From the NCBI RefSeq assembly GCF_033343995.1, contig NZ_CP137573.1, positions 7,039,001-7,103,000 on the forward strand: 64,000 bases of DNA, read 5' to 3'. Positions 35,261-44,613 of the stretch are shown here, one piece after another. A program made the translations under genes and the position numbers. The notes under the pieces are model-generated. The model was not told the DNA's origin and did not search any database. It was given only the letters and a program-made list of their open reading frames with translations. The DNA is from Streptomyces sp. HUAS YS2. Its GTDB lineage: Bacteria; Actinomycetota; Actinomycetes; Streptomycetales; Streptomycetaceae. Each line of letters begins with the position of its first letter. Positions within the stretch are counted from its first letter, which is position 1.

Positions 35261-36289
35261 TCAGGTGTGCGGGCCGGTGCGGCGGGAGGAGGCGCGGGCT
35301 CGGAAACGGGCCGTCGTCAGGACCGGGCCCTTGCTCGGTTCGCCCGCGATGCGGGCCTGGAGGAGGTCGAGCAGCGCCAACGTCGTTTCCGTGGCGTGGA
35401 GTTCCAGGGCCGAGATGGCGGGGCGACTGTGCCTGGTGTGCTCCGAGTCCGAGGCCGCGGCGAGCATCGTGCGGTCGGGGACGGGGACGCCGCGGGCCGT
35501 GAGGCCGGCGAGGACCCCGGCCGCCTGGCGGCCGGTGTGGCAGAGGATCGCGTCGGGGACGCCGTCGTTCACCATCGCGTGCGCGACGCTCTCGCCGCCC
35601 TGCTCGCCGGCGCGTTCGGCCGACAGGTAGACGCGCGGCGTGATCCCGGCGCTCGCGCACCACGCGCGGTACGTCGCCTCGCTGTCGATGTTCCAGGCGT
35701 TGGGGTCGGTGCCGCGCAGCAGCGCGATCGACCGGGCGCCCGCCGCGGCGAAATGGTCGTAGATGCGCCGGAAGCTCGAACTCTCGTCCTCCGTCGCCCA
35801 GTCGACGAAGTCCGGGCGGCTGGGATCGCGGCCCAGCGTCACGTACGGGATCCCGCGCCGTTCGAGCAGGGCGACCACCGAGTCGTCCACGTGCGGCATC
35901 GTCACGATGTAGCCGTCGAGCGACAGCGCCAGTGGCGGGGTCGGCCTCTTGGTCGGGTCGGGTACGAGCATCACGCTGAGGCCGCGGTCCATCGCCTGCG
36001 CCGAGACCGCGCCGATGTAGCGGGTGAAGACGTCGACGCCCCGGGGCGCGTACTCGCCCAGCGCGTCCAGTGAGCGGATGACGAGTCCGATCGCCCCGAC
36101 CGACGAACGGCGCAGCCCGCGCGCGAGGGCGTCGGCCTGGTAGTCCATCTCCTCGGCGACCGCCCGGACGCGCAGCCGCGTGGCCGCGCTCAGCGTCCCG
36201 GTGTCGTTGAGAGCCATCGACACCGCCGCGACGGAGACGCCCGCGCGCGCGGCGACATCGCGAATGGTGACGCCTTTCGACCGGGTCAC
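35261..36289 (-). CDS. LacI-family transcriptional regulator
   Basis: 342 residues. The N-terminal helix-turn-helix reads TIRDVAARAGVSVAAVSMALN, followed by the hinge helix LARGLRRSS and a periplasmic-binding-protein-like sensor domain (AIGLVIRSLD, DGYIVTMPH, GVPDAILCHTGRQAAGVLAG). It is divergent from the C45-hydrolase/amidohydrolase/Dpp operon and separated from it by 124 bp that contain a LacI-type palindrome. It probably represses that operon until a small ligand related to the imported substrate is bound. The ligand cannot be deduced. Confidence 0.94.
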   Translation of the reverse strand: MTRSKGVTIRDVAARAGVSVAAVSMALNDTGTLSAATRLRVRAVAEEMDYQADALARGLRRSSVGAIGLVIRSLDALGEYAPRGVDVFTRYIGAVSAQAMDRGLSVMLVPDPTKRPTPPLALSLDGYIVTMPHVDDSVVALLERRGIPYVTLGRDPSRPDFVDWATEDESSSFRRIYDHFAAAGARSIALLRGTDPNAWNIDSEATYRAWCASAGITPRVYLSAERAGEQGGESVAHAMVNDGVPDAILCHTGRQAAGVLAGLTARGVPVPDRTMLAAASDSEHTRHSRPAISALELHATETTLALLDLLQARIAGEPSKGPVLTTARFRARASSRRTGPHT

Positions 36290-36334
36290 GGCGACCTCCT
36301 CGGTGCGGAAAACGAACAGGACAAGACCGTTGTA

Positions 36335-36346
36335 TTAAACGTTTTA
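36335..36346. promoter_or_regulatory. LacI-type operator TTAAACGTTTTA
   Basis: Palindrome centred on CG (AAACGTTT perfect, 36337-36344), typical of LacI/GalR operators. It lies 46 bp upstream of the regulator start and 68 bp upstream of the divergent operon. AT-rich against its surroundings. Confidence 0.7.
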
Positions 36347-36413
36347 CCTACCTAGCGTGTCGCCCGTTCCCCACTGTGACTGGCCTCACAAGCAAAGGTC
36401 CTACGGCACCACC

Positions 36414-37484
36414 ATGAAGCTGCACACTCTGCTTACGACCACCACCGACCCGCATGCCCGGGGCCGTGAGATCGGCACCCGCCACGCGGACCGGGTGCGT
36501 GGCATCACCGCCGGCTACCTGGCGCATTTCGAGGTGCTGGGCATCCCGGAGACGACCGTCCGCGCCATCGCCGCCCACAGCCACGACGCCCTGCGCGACT
36601 GGTACCCGGGCCTGGTCGAGGAGTCCGACGGCATGGCCGCCGCGGCGGGCGTCGATCCCTGGCAGATGGCCGCGGTCGGTGCGCGGACCGAAGTACTCGC
36701 CGCCGCGCCCGGCAAGGGCGAGTGCACCACCGCCGTGTACGCGCCGCCCGCCGGCGGCCCGCCCGAGACGATCCAGACCTGGGACTGGCACGACGCGCTC
36801 ACGCCGGACGGGCTCCTGCTGTCGCTGGTGACCGGAACGGGACGCCGGGTGAAGCTCTTCACCGAGTTCGGCACGGCCGCGAAGATCGGCGTGAACGACG
36901 CCGGCCTCGGCCTGCACTTCAACATCCTGAGGCACCGCTCCGACAACGGCGGCGGCGGCGTGCCCGTCCACGCCGTCGCGCGTCGCGTCCTCGAGGAGGC
37001 GACGACGGTGGCGGAGGCCCGCGACATCGCCGCCTCCGCGGCCCTGAGCGCCTCCACCGTGCTGACCGTCGCGACCTACCGGGAGGGCCGGGCCGAAGCG
37101 GCGTCCATCGAGATGTCACCCGCCGGAATCGCCCTGGTGCGACCCGACGCCGACGGCTGGGTCGTCCACACGAACCACTTCCTCGATCCCGCCCTCGCCG
37201 AAGGCGACATCAGCACCCCGGAAACGGCGTCCACCGAGCGCTACGACCATGCGCGCGCGGTGCGCGGCGCCATGACAGGCCGTACCGCGCCGGAGCGCGC
37301 GGCCGCCTTCTGCGGCGGCGACGGTGCCGCGGCCGTCGTGTGCGTGCGGGCCGACGACTCCCAGCCGGCCCACGAGCGGTGGAGCACGTTGCTCACCGCC
37401 TCCCTCGACCTTCCCGGCTTCGCCCTCGACCACCGGGCAGGCAACCCGGACACCGCGGCCCGCGAGGGCCTCGACCGGTTCTGA
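36414..37484 (+). CDS. C45-family acyltransferase/hydrolase (isopenicillin-N acyltransferase-like)
   Basis: 356 residues. The family is made as a precursor cleaved just before a catalytic cysteine; the candidate here is the Cys in GKGECTTAVY (about residue 103), followed by QTWDWH. Further family features are AKIGVNDAGLGLHFNIL and VHTNHFLDP. Members hydrolyse or transfer acyl groups on amides and N-acyl amino acids. As first gene of a LacI-controlled import operon it probably opens an N-acylated or amide substrate inside the cell. No signal peptide. ATG 36414 is preferred over ATG 36357 because homology starts right after it; no strong ribosome-binding site was seen. Confidence 0.82.
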   Translation: MKLHTLLTTTTDPHARGREIGTRHADRVRGITAGYLAHFEVLGIPETTVRAIAAHSHDALRDWYPGLVEESDGMAAAAGVDPWQMAAVGARTEVLAAAPGKGECTTAVYAPPAGGPPETIQTWDWHDALTPDGLLLSLVTGTGRRVKLFTEFGTAAKIGVNDAGLGLHFNILRHRSDNGGGGVPVHAVARRVLEEATTVAEARDIAASAALSASTVLTVATYREGRAEAASIEMSPAGIALVRPDADGWVVHTNHFLDPALAEGDISTPETASTERYDHARAVRGAMTGRTAPERAAAFCGGDGAAAVVCVRADDSQPAHERWSTLLTASLDLPGFALDHRAGNPDTAAREGLDRF

Positions 37485-37501
37485 GGAACCCGAGGACCCA
37501 G

Positions 37502-39157
37502 ATGCACCCCATGGACAAGGACACGACCATGCCCGCTCATCTCTATCGCCACGCACGGATCTTCACCTCCGCCCCACGCCCTTGGGCCGATGCGCTCGTT
37601 GTCGTGGGCGACCGGCTCGCCTACGTCGGCGACGAGGCCACCGCGGCACGCGTCGCCGGACCGGACGCCCTGATCCACGACCTCGACGGCGCGACCGTCC
37701 TCCCCGGATTCGTCGACGGCCACGCGCACGTGGTCGGCACCGGCGAGGCGGCGGCCCAGGTGAATCTCTGGGGCGCCAACACGGTGGAGGAGATCCAGCG
37801 GCGCATCCGGACGTGGGCGGAGCAGAACCCCGACGCACCCCGGGTGCCGGCCACCGGATGGAAGCACGGCGACATACCGGGCGGCACCCCCGATCGCGGC
37901 ATGCTCGACGCCGTCGTCGCCGACCGGCCCGTCTACGCGCAGGCCTACGACTTCCATTCGATCTGGCTGAACTCGGCGGCCCTCGCCGAGGCCGGCATCG
38001 ACGACACCACGGCCTCGCCGCCGGGCGGAACGGTCCACCGGGACGAGCGGGGCGCGGCCACCGGCCTCGTCGACGAGACCGCGATGCACCAGCTCGTGTG
38101 GCCGGTGCTCGACCGCTTCGCCACCGACTCCGACCGCGACGAGGCCCTCGCGACCGTCCTCACGGCGTACGCCGAGTCCGGGATCGTCGGTTCGACCGAC
38201 ATGGCGCTCGGCGAGGACGACTACGCGGCGATGCGCCGGGCCGACGCGGCGGGCACGCTGACCACGCGCATCGCCGGCTTCTGGCGCGTCCAGCCCACCG
38301 GCGACGAGACCGGGAACCTCGCCCAGGTCGCGCGCGCCGTCGAACTCGCCACCCACGCCTCGACCCCGTACCTGCGCGTGACCGGCATCAAGGTCATGGT
38401 CGACGGAACCGTCGACGGGTGCACCGCGTCGCTCGGCGAGCCCTACACCAACGGCACCAAGGCCGACCCGATCTGGAGCCTCGCCGAACTCGCGCCGGTG
38501 GTCGCCGCCGCGGACGCGGCCGGCCTCCAGGTCGCCATGCACGCCATCGGCGACGAGGCGACCCGGGTCGCGATCGGCGCTGTCGAGCAGGCCGTCGCGC
38601 TCAACGGCCCCAAGGAGCGGCGCCACCGCATAGAGCACCTCGAAGTCGTCGACGCCGCCGACATCGACCGCCTGGCCGCGCTCGGCATCACGGCGAGCAT
38701 GCAGCCCGTGCACGCCGATCCCGCCATACAGGAGAACTGGCGGCGCGTGCTCGGCGACGAGCGGGCCGACCGCGGTTTCCCGTGGCCCGAGATGACCGAC
38801 GCCGGTGCCACCCTCGTCCTCGGCACCGATTCGCCCACGTCGCCGCACGCGCCGCTGCCCAACATGTTCATCGCGGCGACCCGGCGTTCGGCACTGGACC
38901 CGTCGCTGCCCGCCAACATCCCGCACTACGCCCTGCCGCTGGCGGACGCCATCGTGCACGCCACGCGCGACGCCGCCTGGGCGAGCCGCTCCGAGCACCT
39001 GCACGGCCGACTCGCCGAGGGGCTGTACGCCGACTTCATCGTTCTCGACCGGGACATCTTCGCCCGGCCGGTCGAGGAACTGCTCGAGACGCGAGTGCTG
39101 CGGACCGTCGTGGGCGGTCGCGTGGTGCACCCGGCGCAGCCAGGGGGAGACCGATGA
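37502..39157 (+). CDS. YtcJ-like metal-dependent amidohydrolase
   Basis: 551 residues of the amidohydrolase superfamily. The metal motif is intact: LPGFVDGHAHV (HxH), with KVMVDGTVDG, QVAMHAIGDEA, RHRIEHLE and LGTDSPTSP in the order expected for the YtcJ/NfdA group. Such enzymes hydrolyse N-acyl or formamide bonds; the substrate is unknown. Starts at 37502, 37511 or 37529 are all possible; GAGGAC precedes the first and AAGGA the third. It overlaps the permease gene by 4 nt, so substrate import and hydrolysis are co-expressed. Confidence 0.88.
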   Translation: MHPMDKDTTMPAHLYRHARIFTSAPRPWADALVVVGDRLAYVGDEATAARVAGPDALIHDLDGATVLPGFVDGHAHVVGTGEAAAQVNLWGANTVEEIQRRIRTWAEQNPDAPRVPATGWKHGDIPGGTPDRGMLDAVVADRPVYAQAYDFHSIWLNSAALAEAGIDDTTASPPGGTVHRDERGAATGLVDETAMHQLVWPVLDRFATDSDRDEALATVLTAYAESGIVGSTDMALGEDDYAAMRRADAAGTLTTRIAGFWRVQPTGDETGNLAQVARAVELATHASTPYLRVTGIKVMVDGTVDGCTASLGEPYTNGTKADPIWSLAELAPVVAAADAAGLQVAMHAIGDEATRVAIGAVEQAVALNGPKERRHRIEHLEVVDAADIDRLAALGITASMQPVHADPAIQENWRRVLGDERADRGFPWPEMTDAGATLVLGTDSPTSPHAPLPNMFIAATRRSALDPSLPANIPHYALPLADAIVHATRDAAWASRSEHLHGRLAEGLYADFIVLDRDIFARPVEELLETRVLRTVVGGRVVHPAQPGGDR

Positions 39158-40179
39158 GCGAGGCGATCACGACGACACCGACCCCCGCGCCGTCGGAGCG
39201 GGCGAAGCCGAAGCGACGGCCCCCCGGCGCGCTGCTGCGCTTCGTCGCCACGCGCGTCATGGGCCTGGCGGTGACCCTGGTCATCGCGAGCCTGGTCGTC
39301 TTCGGCGCGCTCTACGCCGCGCCCGGCAACCCGCTCACCTATCTCACCCACGGGCGCACCATGAGCCCCGAGGCGATCGCCTCGATCAAGGCCGAGTACC
39401 ACCTCGACGACCCCGTCTGGCAGCAGTACCTGAGGTGGCTGGGCGGCGTGCTGCACGGCGACTTCGGCACATCGATCATCTACAACCAGCCGGTGGCGAC
39501 GCTGGTGGGCAACCGGGCCTCCGCGACCCTGCTGCTCGTCGTCATGGCCGCGACGATCGTCCTGGTGGTCGGCCTGGCCATCGGCACGCTCACCGGCCTC
39601 AAGCCCGGTTGGCTGTCCCGGTCCGCCATGGCCGGCGCGACGGCCGTCATGGCGGTACCGACCTCCGTCGGAGCGGTCGTACTGATCATCGTCTTCGCCG
39701 TGGACCTGGAGTGGTTCCCGGTGTTCGGCGCAGGCGGCCCCGGCTTCGACGGGGTCTACCACACGGTCCTTCCGTCGCTCGCGCTCGCGCTCGCCTCCGT
39801 CGCGTTCGTCGCACGGCTCGCCCAGACCGCGATCCGGCAGGAGCTGTCGGCCGACCACGTGCAGACGGCGATCAGCCGCGGACTGCCCCGCGGGGCCGTC
39901 GTCCGCAGACACGTCATCCGCAACGCCGCGATGCCGGTGCTCACCGTCGCGGGTCTCACGATCGCGGGCCTCATCGCCGGCAGCGTCGTCGTCGAGCAGG
40001 TCTTCCAGCTCGGCGGGCTCGGCCAGTTCCTCGTGAGTTCGGTGCAGCAGAAGGACTTCCCCGTCGTCCAGGCGATCTGCCTGCTGTACGTCGCCGCCTT
40101 CATCGTGCTGAACACCCTCATCGACATCGCCTACACACTGCTCGACCCACGCGTGTCGATCGGGAAGAAGGACTCATGA
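39154..40179 (+). CDS. Peptide/opine-type ABC importer permease (DppB-like)
   Basis: 341 residues with six membrane spans. The first is at about residues 36-56, followed by the PGNPLTYL region and a long extracellular loop (YHLDDPVWQQYLRWLGGVLHGDFG) typical of DppB/OppB. The EAA-like cytoplasmic loop reads ADHVQTAISRGLPRGAVVRRHVIRNA. It pairs with the following DppC-like permease. Genes 39154-42870 overlap each other by 4 nt, so all parts are translationally coupled. Substrate: probably a peptide or acyl-amino-acid handled by the two hydrolases encoded upstream. Confidence 0.94.
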   Translation: MSEAITTTPTPAPSERAKPKRRPPGALLRFVATRVMGLAVTLVIASLVVFGALYAAPGNPLTYLTHGRTMSPEAIASIKAEYHLDDPVWQQYLRWLGGVLHGDFGTSIIYNQPVATLVGNRASATLLLVVMAATIVLVVGLAIGTLTGLKPGWLSRSAMAGATAVMAVPTSVGAVVLIIVFAVDLEWFPVFGAGGPGFDGVYHTVLPSLALALASVAFVARLAQTAIRQELSADHVQTAISRGLPRGAVVRRHVIRNAAMPVLTVAGLTIAGLIAGSVVVEQVFQLGGLGQFLVSSVQQKDFPVVQAICLLYVAAFIVLNTLIDIAYTLLDPRVSIGKKDS

Positions 40180-41051
40180 GCACGACAGCAGAGGTGCGCC
40201 GCCTCGGAGCCCGTAAGGTCCTCCGGCGCACGACCGGTCTCACCGGTGCCGTCGGCCTCTCCGGCCGGGTGGCGCTCGCCGTCTTCGGACTCGTCGTCTG
40301 CTTCGCCGTCCTCGCACCCCTCCTCGCCCCGCACGATCCCAACGCCGTCGACCTCTCCGGCGCGTACCGGGGTTCGGGCGGCGAGCACCTGCTGGGGACC
40401 GACGCGAACGGGCGGGACCTGCTCTCCCGCCTCATCCACGGCTCGCGGACCGCGCTGATCGGACCGTTCCTCGTCGTGGCGATCTCGACGCTCCTCGGGT
40501 CGCTCCTCGCGCTCGCGGCCGTGTGGTTCGGCGGCTGGTTCGACCAGATGGTGGTGCGCGTCGTCGACGCCGTGTTCGCCTTCCCCGGTCTGCTGCTCGC
40601 GATCCTGGCGACCGCCCTCTTCGGATCCGGCCTGGAGGCCGCCGTCGTGGCGCTGTCCATCGCCTACGTCCCCTACATCGCGCGGATCGTCCGGAGCGCG
40701 GCGCTGCGCGAGCGCTCGCTCCCGTACATCGCGGCACTGAGCGTCCAGGGCGTCCACGGCCTGCGGATCACACTGCGGCACATCCTGCCCAACGTCGGCG
40801 GGCTGATCGTCGCCAACGCCACCCTCGCCTTCGGCTTCGCCCTGATGGACCTCGCCGGCCTCTCGTTCATCGGCCTCGGCATGCAGCCGCCGACGTCGGA
40901 CTGGGGCGCGATGGTCGGCACCGGCATGGCCGGTGTGCTGCAACAGCACCCGCAGGAGGCGCTGTTCGCCAGCGCGCTCATCGTCGTCACCGTCGGTGCC
41001 GTGAACACGCTCGGCGACCGGCTCACGGAACGCTGGGAGGCACGCTCGTGA
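40176..41051 (+). CDS. Peptide/opine-type ABC importer permease (DppC-like)
   Basis: 291 residues, six spans. It has the usual DppC start (LAPLLAPHDPNAVDLS), LLGTDANGRDLLSRLIHGSRT and the EAA-like loop (YIAALSVQGVHGLRITLRHILPN), and ends with MDLAGLSFIGLGMQPPTSDWGAM. It overlaps both neighbours by 4 nt. It forms the channel with the DppB-like protein. Confidence 0.95.
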   Translation: MSTTAEVRRLGARKVLRRTTGLTGAVGLSGRVALAVFGLVVCFAVLAPLLAPHDPNAVDLSGAYRGSGGEHLLGTDANGRDLLSRLIHGSRTALIGPFLVVAISTLLGSLLALAAVWFGGWFDQMVVRVVDAVFAFPGLLLAILATALFGSGLEAAVVALSIAYVPYIARIVRSAALRERSLPYIAALSVQGVHGLRITLRHILPNVGGLIVANATLAFGFALMDLAGLSFIGLGMQPPTSDWGAMVGTGMAGVLQQHPQEALFASALIVVTVGAVNTLGDRLTERWEARS

Positions 41052-42067
41052 ACGCACTGCTCGAAGTCGACGGCCTGACCGTCCGGCTGCCCGTCGCGGG
41101 CGAGTCCCGCACCGTGCTGCGCGACGTCTCGTTCTCGCTCGACGCCGGAAGCACCATCGGCCTGGTCGGCGAGTCCGGTTCGGGCAAGTCGATGACGGTG
41201 CGCACCGTCGCACGCCTGCTGCCCGACGGCGCGGACGTCCGGGGCAGCGTCCGCTTCGACGGCGCCGAGGTCTTCGGCCTGCGCGCCGACGCCCTGCGGT
41301 CCTACCGGGCCAACGACGTCGCGATGATCTTCCAGGACGCCCGGGCCCACACCAACCCCGTACGCACCATCGGTGACTTCCTCACCGAGGCGCTGCGTAC
41401 CAACGACCGGATGCGCAAGCCCGCGGCGCTGGGGCGCGCCGAGGAGCTGCTCGCCGAGGTCGGGATCGGGGACCCGGAGCGCCGGCTGCGGCAGTACCCG
41501 CACGAGCTCTCCGGCGGCCTGCTGCAACGCGTGATGATCGCCGCCGCGGTCGCCGCGCGGCCACGGCTCATCCTCGCCGACGAGCCGACGACCGCGCTCG
41601 ACGTCACCACCCAGGCCGAGGTGATGGCGATCCTCGGGCGCATGCGCCGCGAGTACGGCATGGCGATGCTCTTCATCACCCACGACCTGGAGCTCGCCGG
41701 CGCCGTGTGCGACGAGACGATCGTGCTGTACGCCGGCCAGGTCATGGAGCGCCAGGCGTCGACCCGGCTGCACGAGGACCCGCTCCACCCGTACACCGCC
41801 GCACTGGTGCAGGCACGGCCCGAGATCGACCGACGCGTCGACCGGCTGCCCGTCATCACCGGTCACCCGACGACCGCCTACGAGGCCCCGGACGGCTGCG
41901 CGTTCGCGCCCCGCTGCCACTTCGCGCAGGAGCGGTGCGGGGCGGGCGTACCGCCTCTGCTGCGGATCGGTCCCTCGGAGACCCGGTGCGTCCGGATGCC
42001 CGCCCTGCGCGGCCGGATGGAGAGCGAGAACGCCGACTCCCTTTCGAACGAGGAGGTCACGCGATGA
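41048..42067 (+). CDS. ABC importer ATP-binding protein (DppD-like)
   Basis: 339 residues. Walker A GESGSGKS, Q-loop MIFQDARAHTNP, signature LSGGLLQRVM, Walker B LILADEPTTALD and switch His in ITHDLE. The signature is LSGGLLQR instead of the usual LSGGxRQR. The C-terminal oligopeptide-transporter extension carries the cysteines of the family (DGCAFAPRCHFAQERC), which in related proteins may bind an Fe-S cluster. GTG start, overlapping the DppC-like gene. Confidence 0.95.
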   Translation: MNALLEVDGLTVRLPVAGESRTVLRDVSFSLDAGSTIGLVGESGSGKSMTVRTVARLLPDGADVRGSVRFDGAEVFGLRADALRSYRANDVAMIFQDARAHTNPVRTIGDFLTEALRTNDRMRKPAALGRAEELLAEVGIGDPERRLRQYPHELSGGLLQRVMIAAAVAARPRLILADEPTTALDVTTQAEVMAILGRMRREYGMAMLFITHDLELAGAVCDETIVLYAGQVMERQASTRLHEDPLHPYTAALVQARPEIDRRVDRLPVITGHPTTAYEAPDGCAFAPRCHFAQERCGAGVPPLLRIGPSETRCVRMPALRGRMESENADSLSNEEVTR

Positions 42068-42870
42068 CCGAACCGCTGCTCGTGGTCGAGCACCTGACCA
42101 AGACGTTCGGCCGGGGGCGCACCGAGGCGACCGCGGTCGCCGACGTGAGCTTCGCCCTGGCCCCGGGCGGTGCCCTCGGCATCGTCGGTGAATCCGGCTC
42201 CGGCAAGACGACGACGGCGCGGATGATCATCGGCCTGGAGCGTCCCTCCGGGGGCCGCATCCTCTTCCGGGGCGAGGACCGCACCCAGCCGGCGCGTTCC
42301 GCTCGGAGCCGCCGCGAGCGGGGCCGGGACATCCAGATCGTCTTCCAGGACCCGTACACCTCGCTCGACCGGCGGCAGCGCATCGGTGACTGCCTCGCGG
42401 AGGTCGTCGGCGTGCACTCCCGGCTCGGCCGGGACGAGACCCGGAAGCGGGTGAGCGAACTCGCCGAGCTCGTCGGGCTCGACGACCGGCAGCTCGCGGC
42501 CCTGCCGAGGTCCCTCTCCGGCGGGCAGCGCCAGCGCGTCGCCATCGCCCGCGCTCTCGCCGCCGATCCGGACGTCCTCATCCTCGACGAGGCCGTGTCC
42601 GCGCTGGACGTCTCGATCCAGGCGCAGATCCTCAACCTGCTGTCGGACATCCGGCAGCGACGCGGCGTGAGCTACCTCTTCATCAGCCACGATCTCGGCG
42701 TCATCCGTCAGGTCACCGACGACACGATCGTCATGCGCCACGGCGCCGTCGTCGAGCAAGGGCCCACCGCCGACGTGCTCGACAACCCCCAGCACCCCTA
42801 CACCCGCCTGTTGCGCGACAGCGTCCCCCGCGGCGGGTGGGACCCCGAAGCCCTCACCGCCAGACAGTGA
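42064..42870 (+). CDS. ABC importer ATP-binding protein (DppF-like)
   Basis: 268 residues. Walker A GESGSGKTT, Q-loop IVFQDPYTSLDRRQ, signature LSGGQRQRVAIA, Walker B LILDEAVSALD and switch His in ISHDLG. It ends shortly after the HPYTRLL segment and lacks the cysteine-rich extension of its partner, which is a common variation. It overlaps the DppD-like gene by 4 nt; the binding-protein gene follows after 14 nt. Confidence 0.95.
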   Translation: MTEPLLVVEHLTKTFGRGRTEATAVADVSFALAPGGALGIVGESGSGKTTTARMIIGLERPSGGRILFRGEDRTQPARSARSRRERGRDIQIVFQDPYTSLDRRQRIGDCLAEVVGVHSRLGRDETRKRVSELAELVGLDDRQLAALPRSLSGGQRQRVAIARALAADPDVLILDEAVSALDVSIQAQILNLLSDIRQRRGVSYLFISHDLGVIRQVTDDTIVMRHGAVVEQGPTADVLDNPQHPYTRLLRDSVPRGGWDPEALTARQ

Positions 42871-42884
42871 ACAGGAGTTCCGCA

Positions 42885-44534
42885 ATGTACTCTCCCCGCC
42901 CCCGCGGACGGACGAAGGCGCTCGCAGCCGTCGTCGCGGCCGCCCTGGCGCTGGCCGGCTGCTCCGCAGGCACGTCCGGCACCGGCGCGTCCGGCTCCTC
43001 CGACGCACTGACGACCCTCACGCCGGCCGGCTCGGGCACGGTCGACAAGATCACCTGGAACGTCTTCCAGGGCGAGCCGCAGACCGTCGACCCGTTCCAC
43101 GCGGCCGACTACACGCCGAACATGATCAACTCGAACATGTGCGAGACCCTGTTCGCCCAGACGCCCGACTTCAAGATCAAGCCCAATCTGGCGACCTCGT
43201 ACACGAACCCCGATCCGAAGACCTGGGTCTACAAGCTCCGCGACGACGTCACCTTCTGGGACGGCTCGCCGATGACCGCCGACGACGTCGCGTGGAGCAT
43301 GAACCACAACCTGACGGACAAGACGAGCTTCTACGGCTATCTGTACCGGAACGTCGCCTCGATCACGAAGACCGGCACAGCCGAGGTGACCGTCAAGCTC
43401 AAGGCGCCCGACTACCTCTTCAACGACGAGCTGGCGAGCTACGCCGGTGTCGTCGTCCAGAAGAAGTTCTACGAGCGGCACGGCGACAAGGTCGGCACGC
43501 CGGGCGTCGGCGTCATGTGCACCGGTCCCTACAAGTTCGCCAAGTGGACGCAGGGGCAGTCGATCAGCGCGAGCCGCTACGACGGCTACTGGAACAAGGA
43601 GCTGCCGCTGAAGGTGAAGCACATCGACTTCACCTTCCTGACCGACGACTCCGCGATCACCTCCGGCCTGCTCTCGGGCCAGATCGACGGCACGTACGGC
43701 CCGCCGACGGCCGGCCTGTCCCAGCTGCGGGCGTCGTCGGCCGGCAAGCTCTACTCGGGCCCCGCGCCGCTGGCCGTCACGCTCGTGGTCGCGAACGACA
43801 AGGGCGCCATGGGCAACGCCGACGTGCGCAAGGCGCTCCAGATGGCCATCGACTGGAAGGGCATCGGACAGCAGGTCTACGGCGGTGAGGGCTCCCCCGC
43901 CTCGCTCCAGACCGTCCCGGCCGTCTACGGCTTCGCGAAGGACGAGCTGACGAAGTACGCCGACTCGGTCAAGACCGACGGCACCCCGAAGATCGACGCG
44001 GCGAAGAAGCTGCTCGCCGGCGTTCCGGCCGATGTGAAGGCGAAGCAGATCAGCCTCGTGGTGCCGCAGCAGGCGGAGACGCAGCAGCTCGGCGTCGGCA
44101 TCAAGGACGCGGCCGACAGGATGGGCCTGAAGTTCAAGCTCAACGTCGTCCCCGCGACAGGCTATTCGAACTACCTCTACGACCCGGCTACGCGCGGCGA
44201 CACCGACCTGCTGTACACGCAGTTCTGGCCGAACATCCCGAACCCGCTCGACTGGCTGGGCATCACCGCGGTGTCCGGCGGCTCCTTCAACCAGTCCGGC
44301 TACAAGGGCGTCGACGACCTCTACGCGAAGGCCGTCGGTGAGAAGGACGACAAGGCCCGCGCCCAACTGGTCGTGCAGATGGAGAAGAAGCTGCACGACG
44401 AGATGACACCGATGCTCTCCGGCATCCAGCTGACGAACGACGTGTGGCTCGGCAGCAGGATCACCGGGGCGCCCGCGGCGTTCGACTACGTCTACTACCC
44501 GTGGGCGGCGCACCTCGCCGGAACCGGCAAGTAG
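42885..44534 (+). CDS. Extracellular solute-binding lipoprotein (family 5, DppA-like)
   Basis: 549 residues. The signal peptide has a twin-Arg-free basic start (MYSPRPRGRTK), a hydrophobic core and lipobox LAGC, so the mature protein is a lipoprotein anchored outside the membrane. Family-5 features are FDPFHAADYTPNMINSNMCETLF, PNLATSYTNPDPKTWVYKLRDDVTFWDG and CTGPYKFAKWTQGQS. AGGAG sits 8 nt upstream of the ATG. It is the last gene of the LacI-controlled operon and delivers the substrate to the DppBCDF importer. The ligand is unknown. Confidence 0.94.
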   Translation: MYSPRPRGRTKALAAVVAAALALAGCSAGTSGTGASGSSDALTTLTPAGSGTVDKITWNVFQGEPQTVDPFHAADYTPNMINSNMCETLFAQTPDFKIKPNLATSYTNPDPKTWVYKLRDDVTFWDGSPMTADDVAWSMNHNLTDKTSFYGYLYRNVASITKTGTAEVTVKLKAPDYLFNDELASYAGVVVQKKFYERHGDKVGTPGVGVMCTGPYKFAKWTQGQSISASRYDGYWNKELPLKVKHIDFTFLTDDSAITSGLLSGQIDGTYGPPTAGLSQLRASSAGKLYSGPAPLAVTLVVANDKGAMGNADVRKALQMAIDWKGIGQQVYGGEGSPASLQTVPAVYGFAKDELTKYADSVKTDGTPKIDAAKKLLAGVPADVKAKQISLVVPQQAETQQLGVGIKDAADRMGLKFKLNVVPATGYSNYLYDPATRGDTDLLYTQFWPNIPNPLDWLGITAVSGGSFNQSGYKGVDDLYAKAVGEKDDKARAQLVVQMEKKLHDEMTPMLSGIQLTNDVWLGSRITGAPAAFDYVYYPWAAHLAGTGK

Positions 44535-44560
44535 TCCGCACCGGATCGCGCACGGCACGG

Positions 44561-44606
44561 GGCCCCGCGCGGCGTCCACCCGAAAGGGGTGACGCCCCGC
44601 GGGGCC
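44561..44606. terminator. Bidirectional hairpin between convergent genes
   Basis: Arms 44561-44580 and 44587-44606 are largely complementary (GGCCCCGCG against CGCGGGGCC at the base), with a GAAA-containing loop. It lies 26 bp after the binding-protein stop and 7 bp before the end of the convergent protease gene. Confidence 0.75.
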
Positions 44607-44613
44607 TTCGCGG

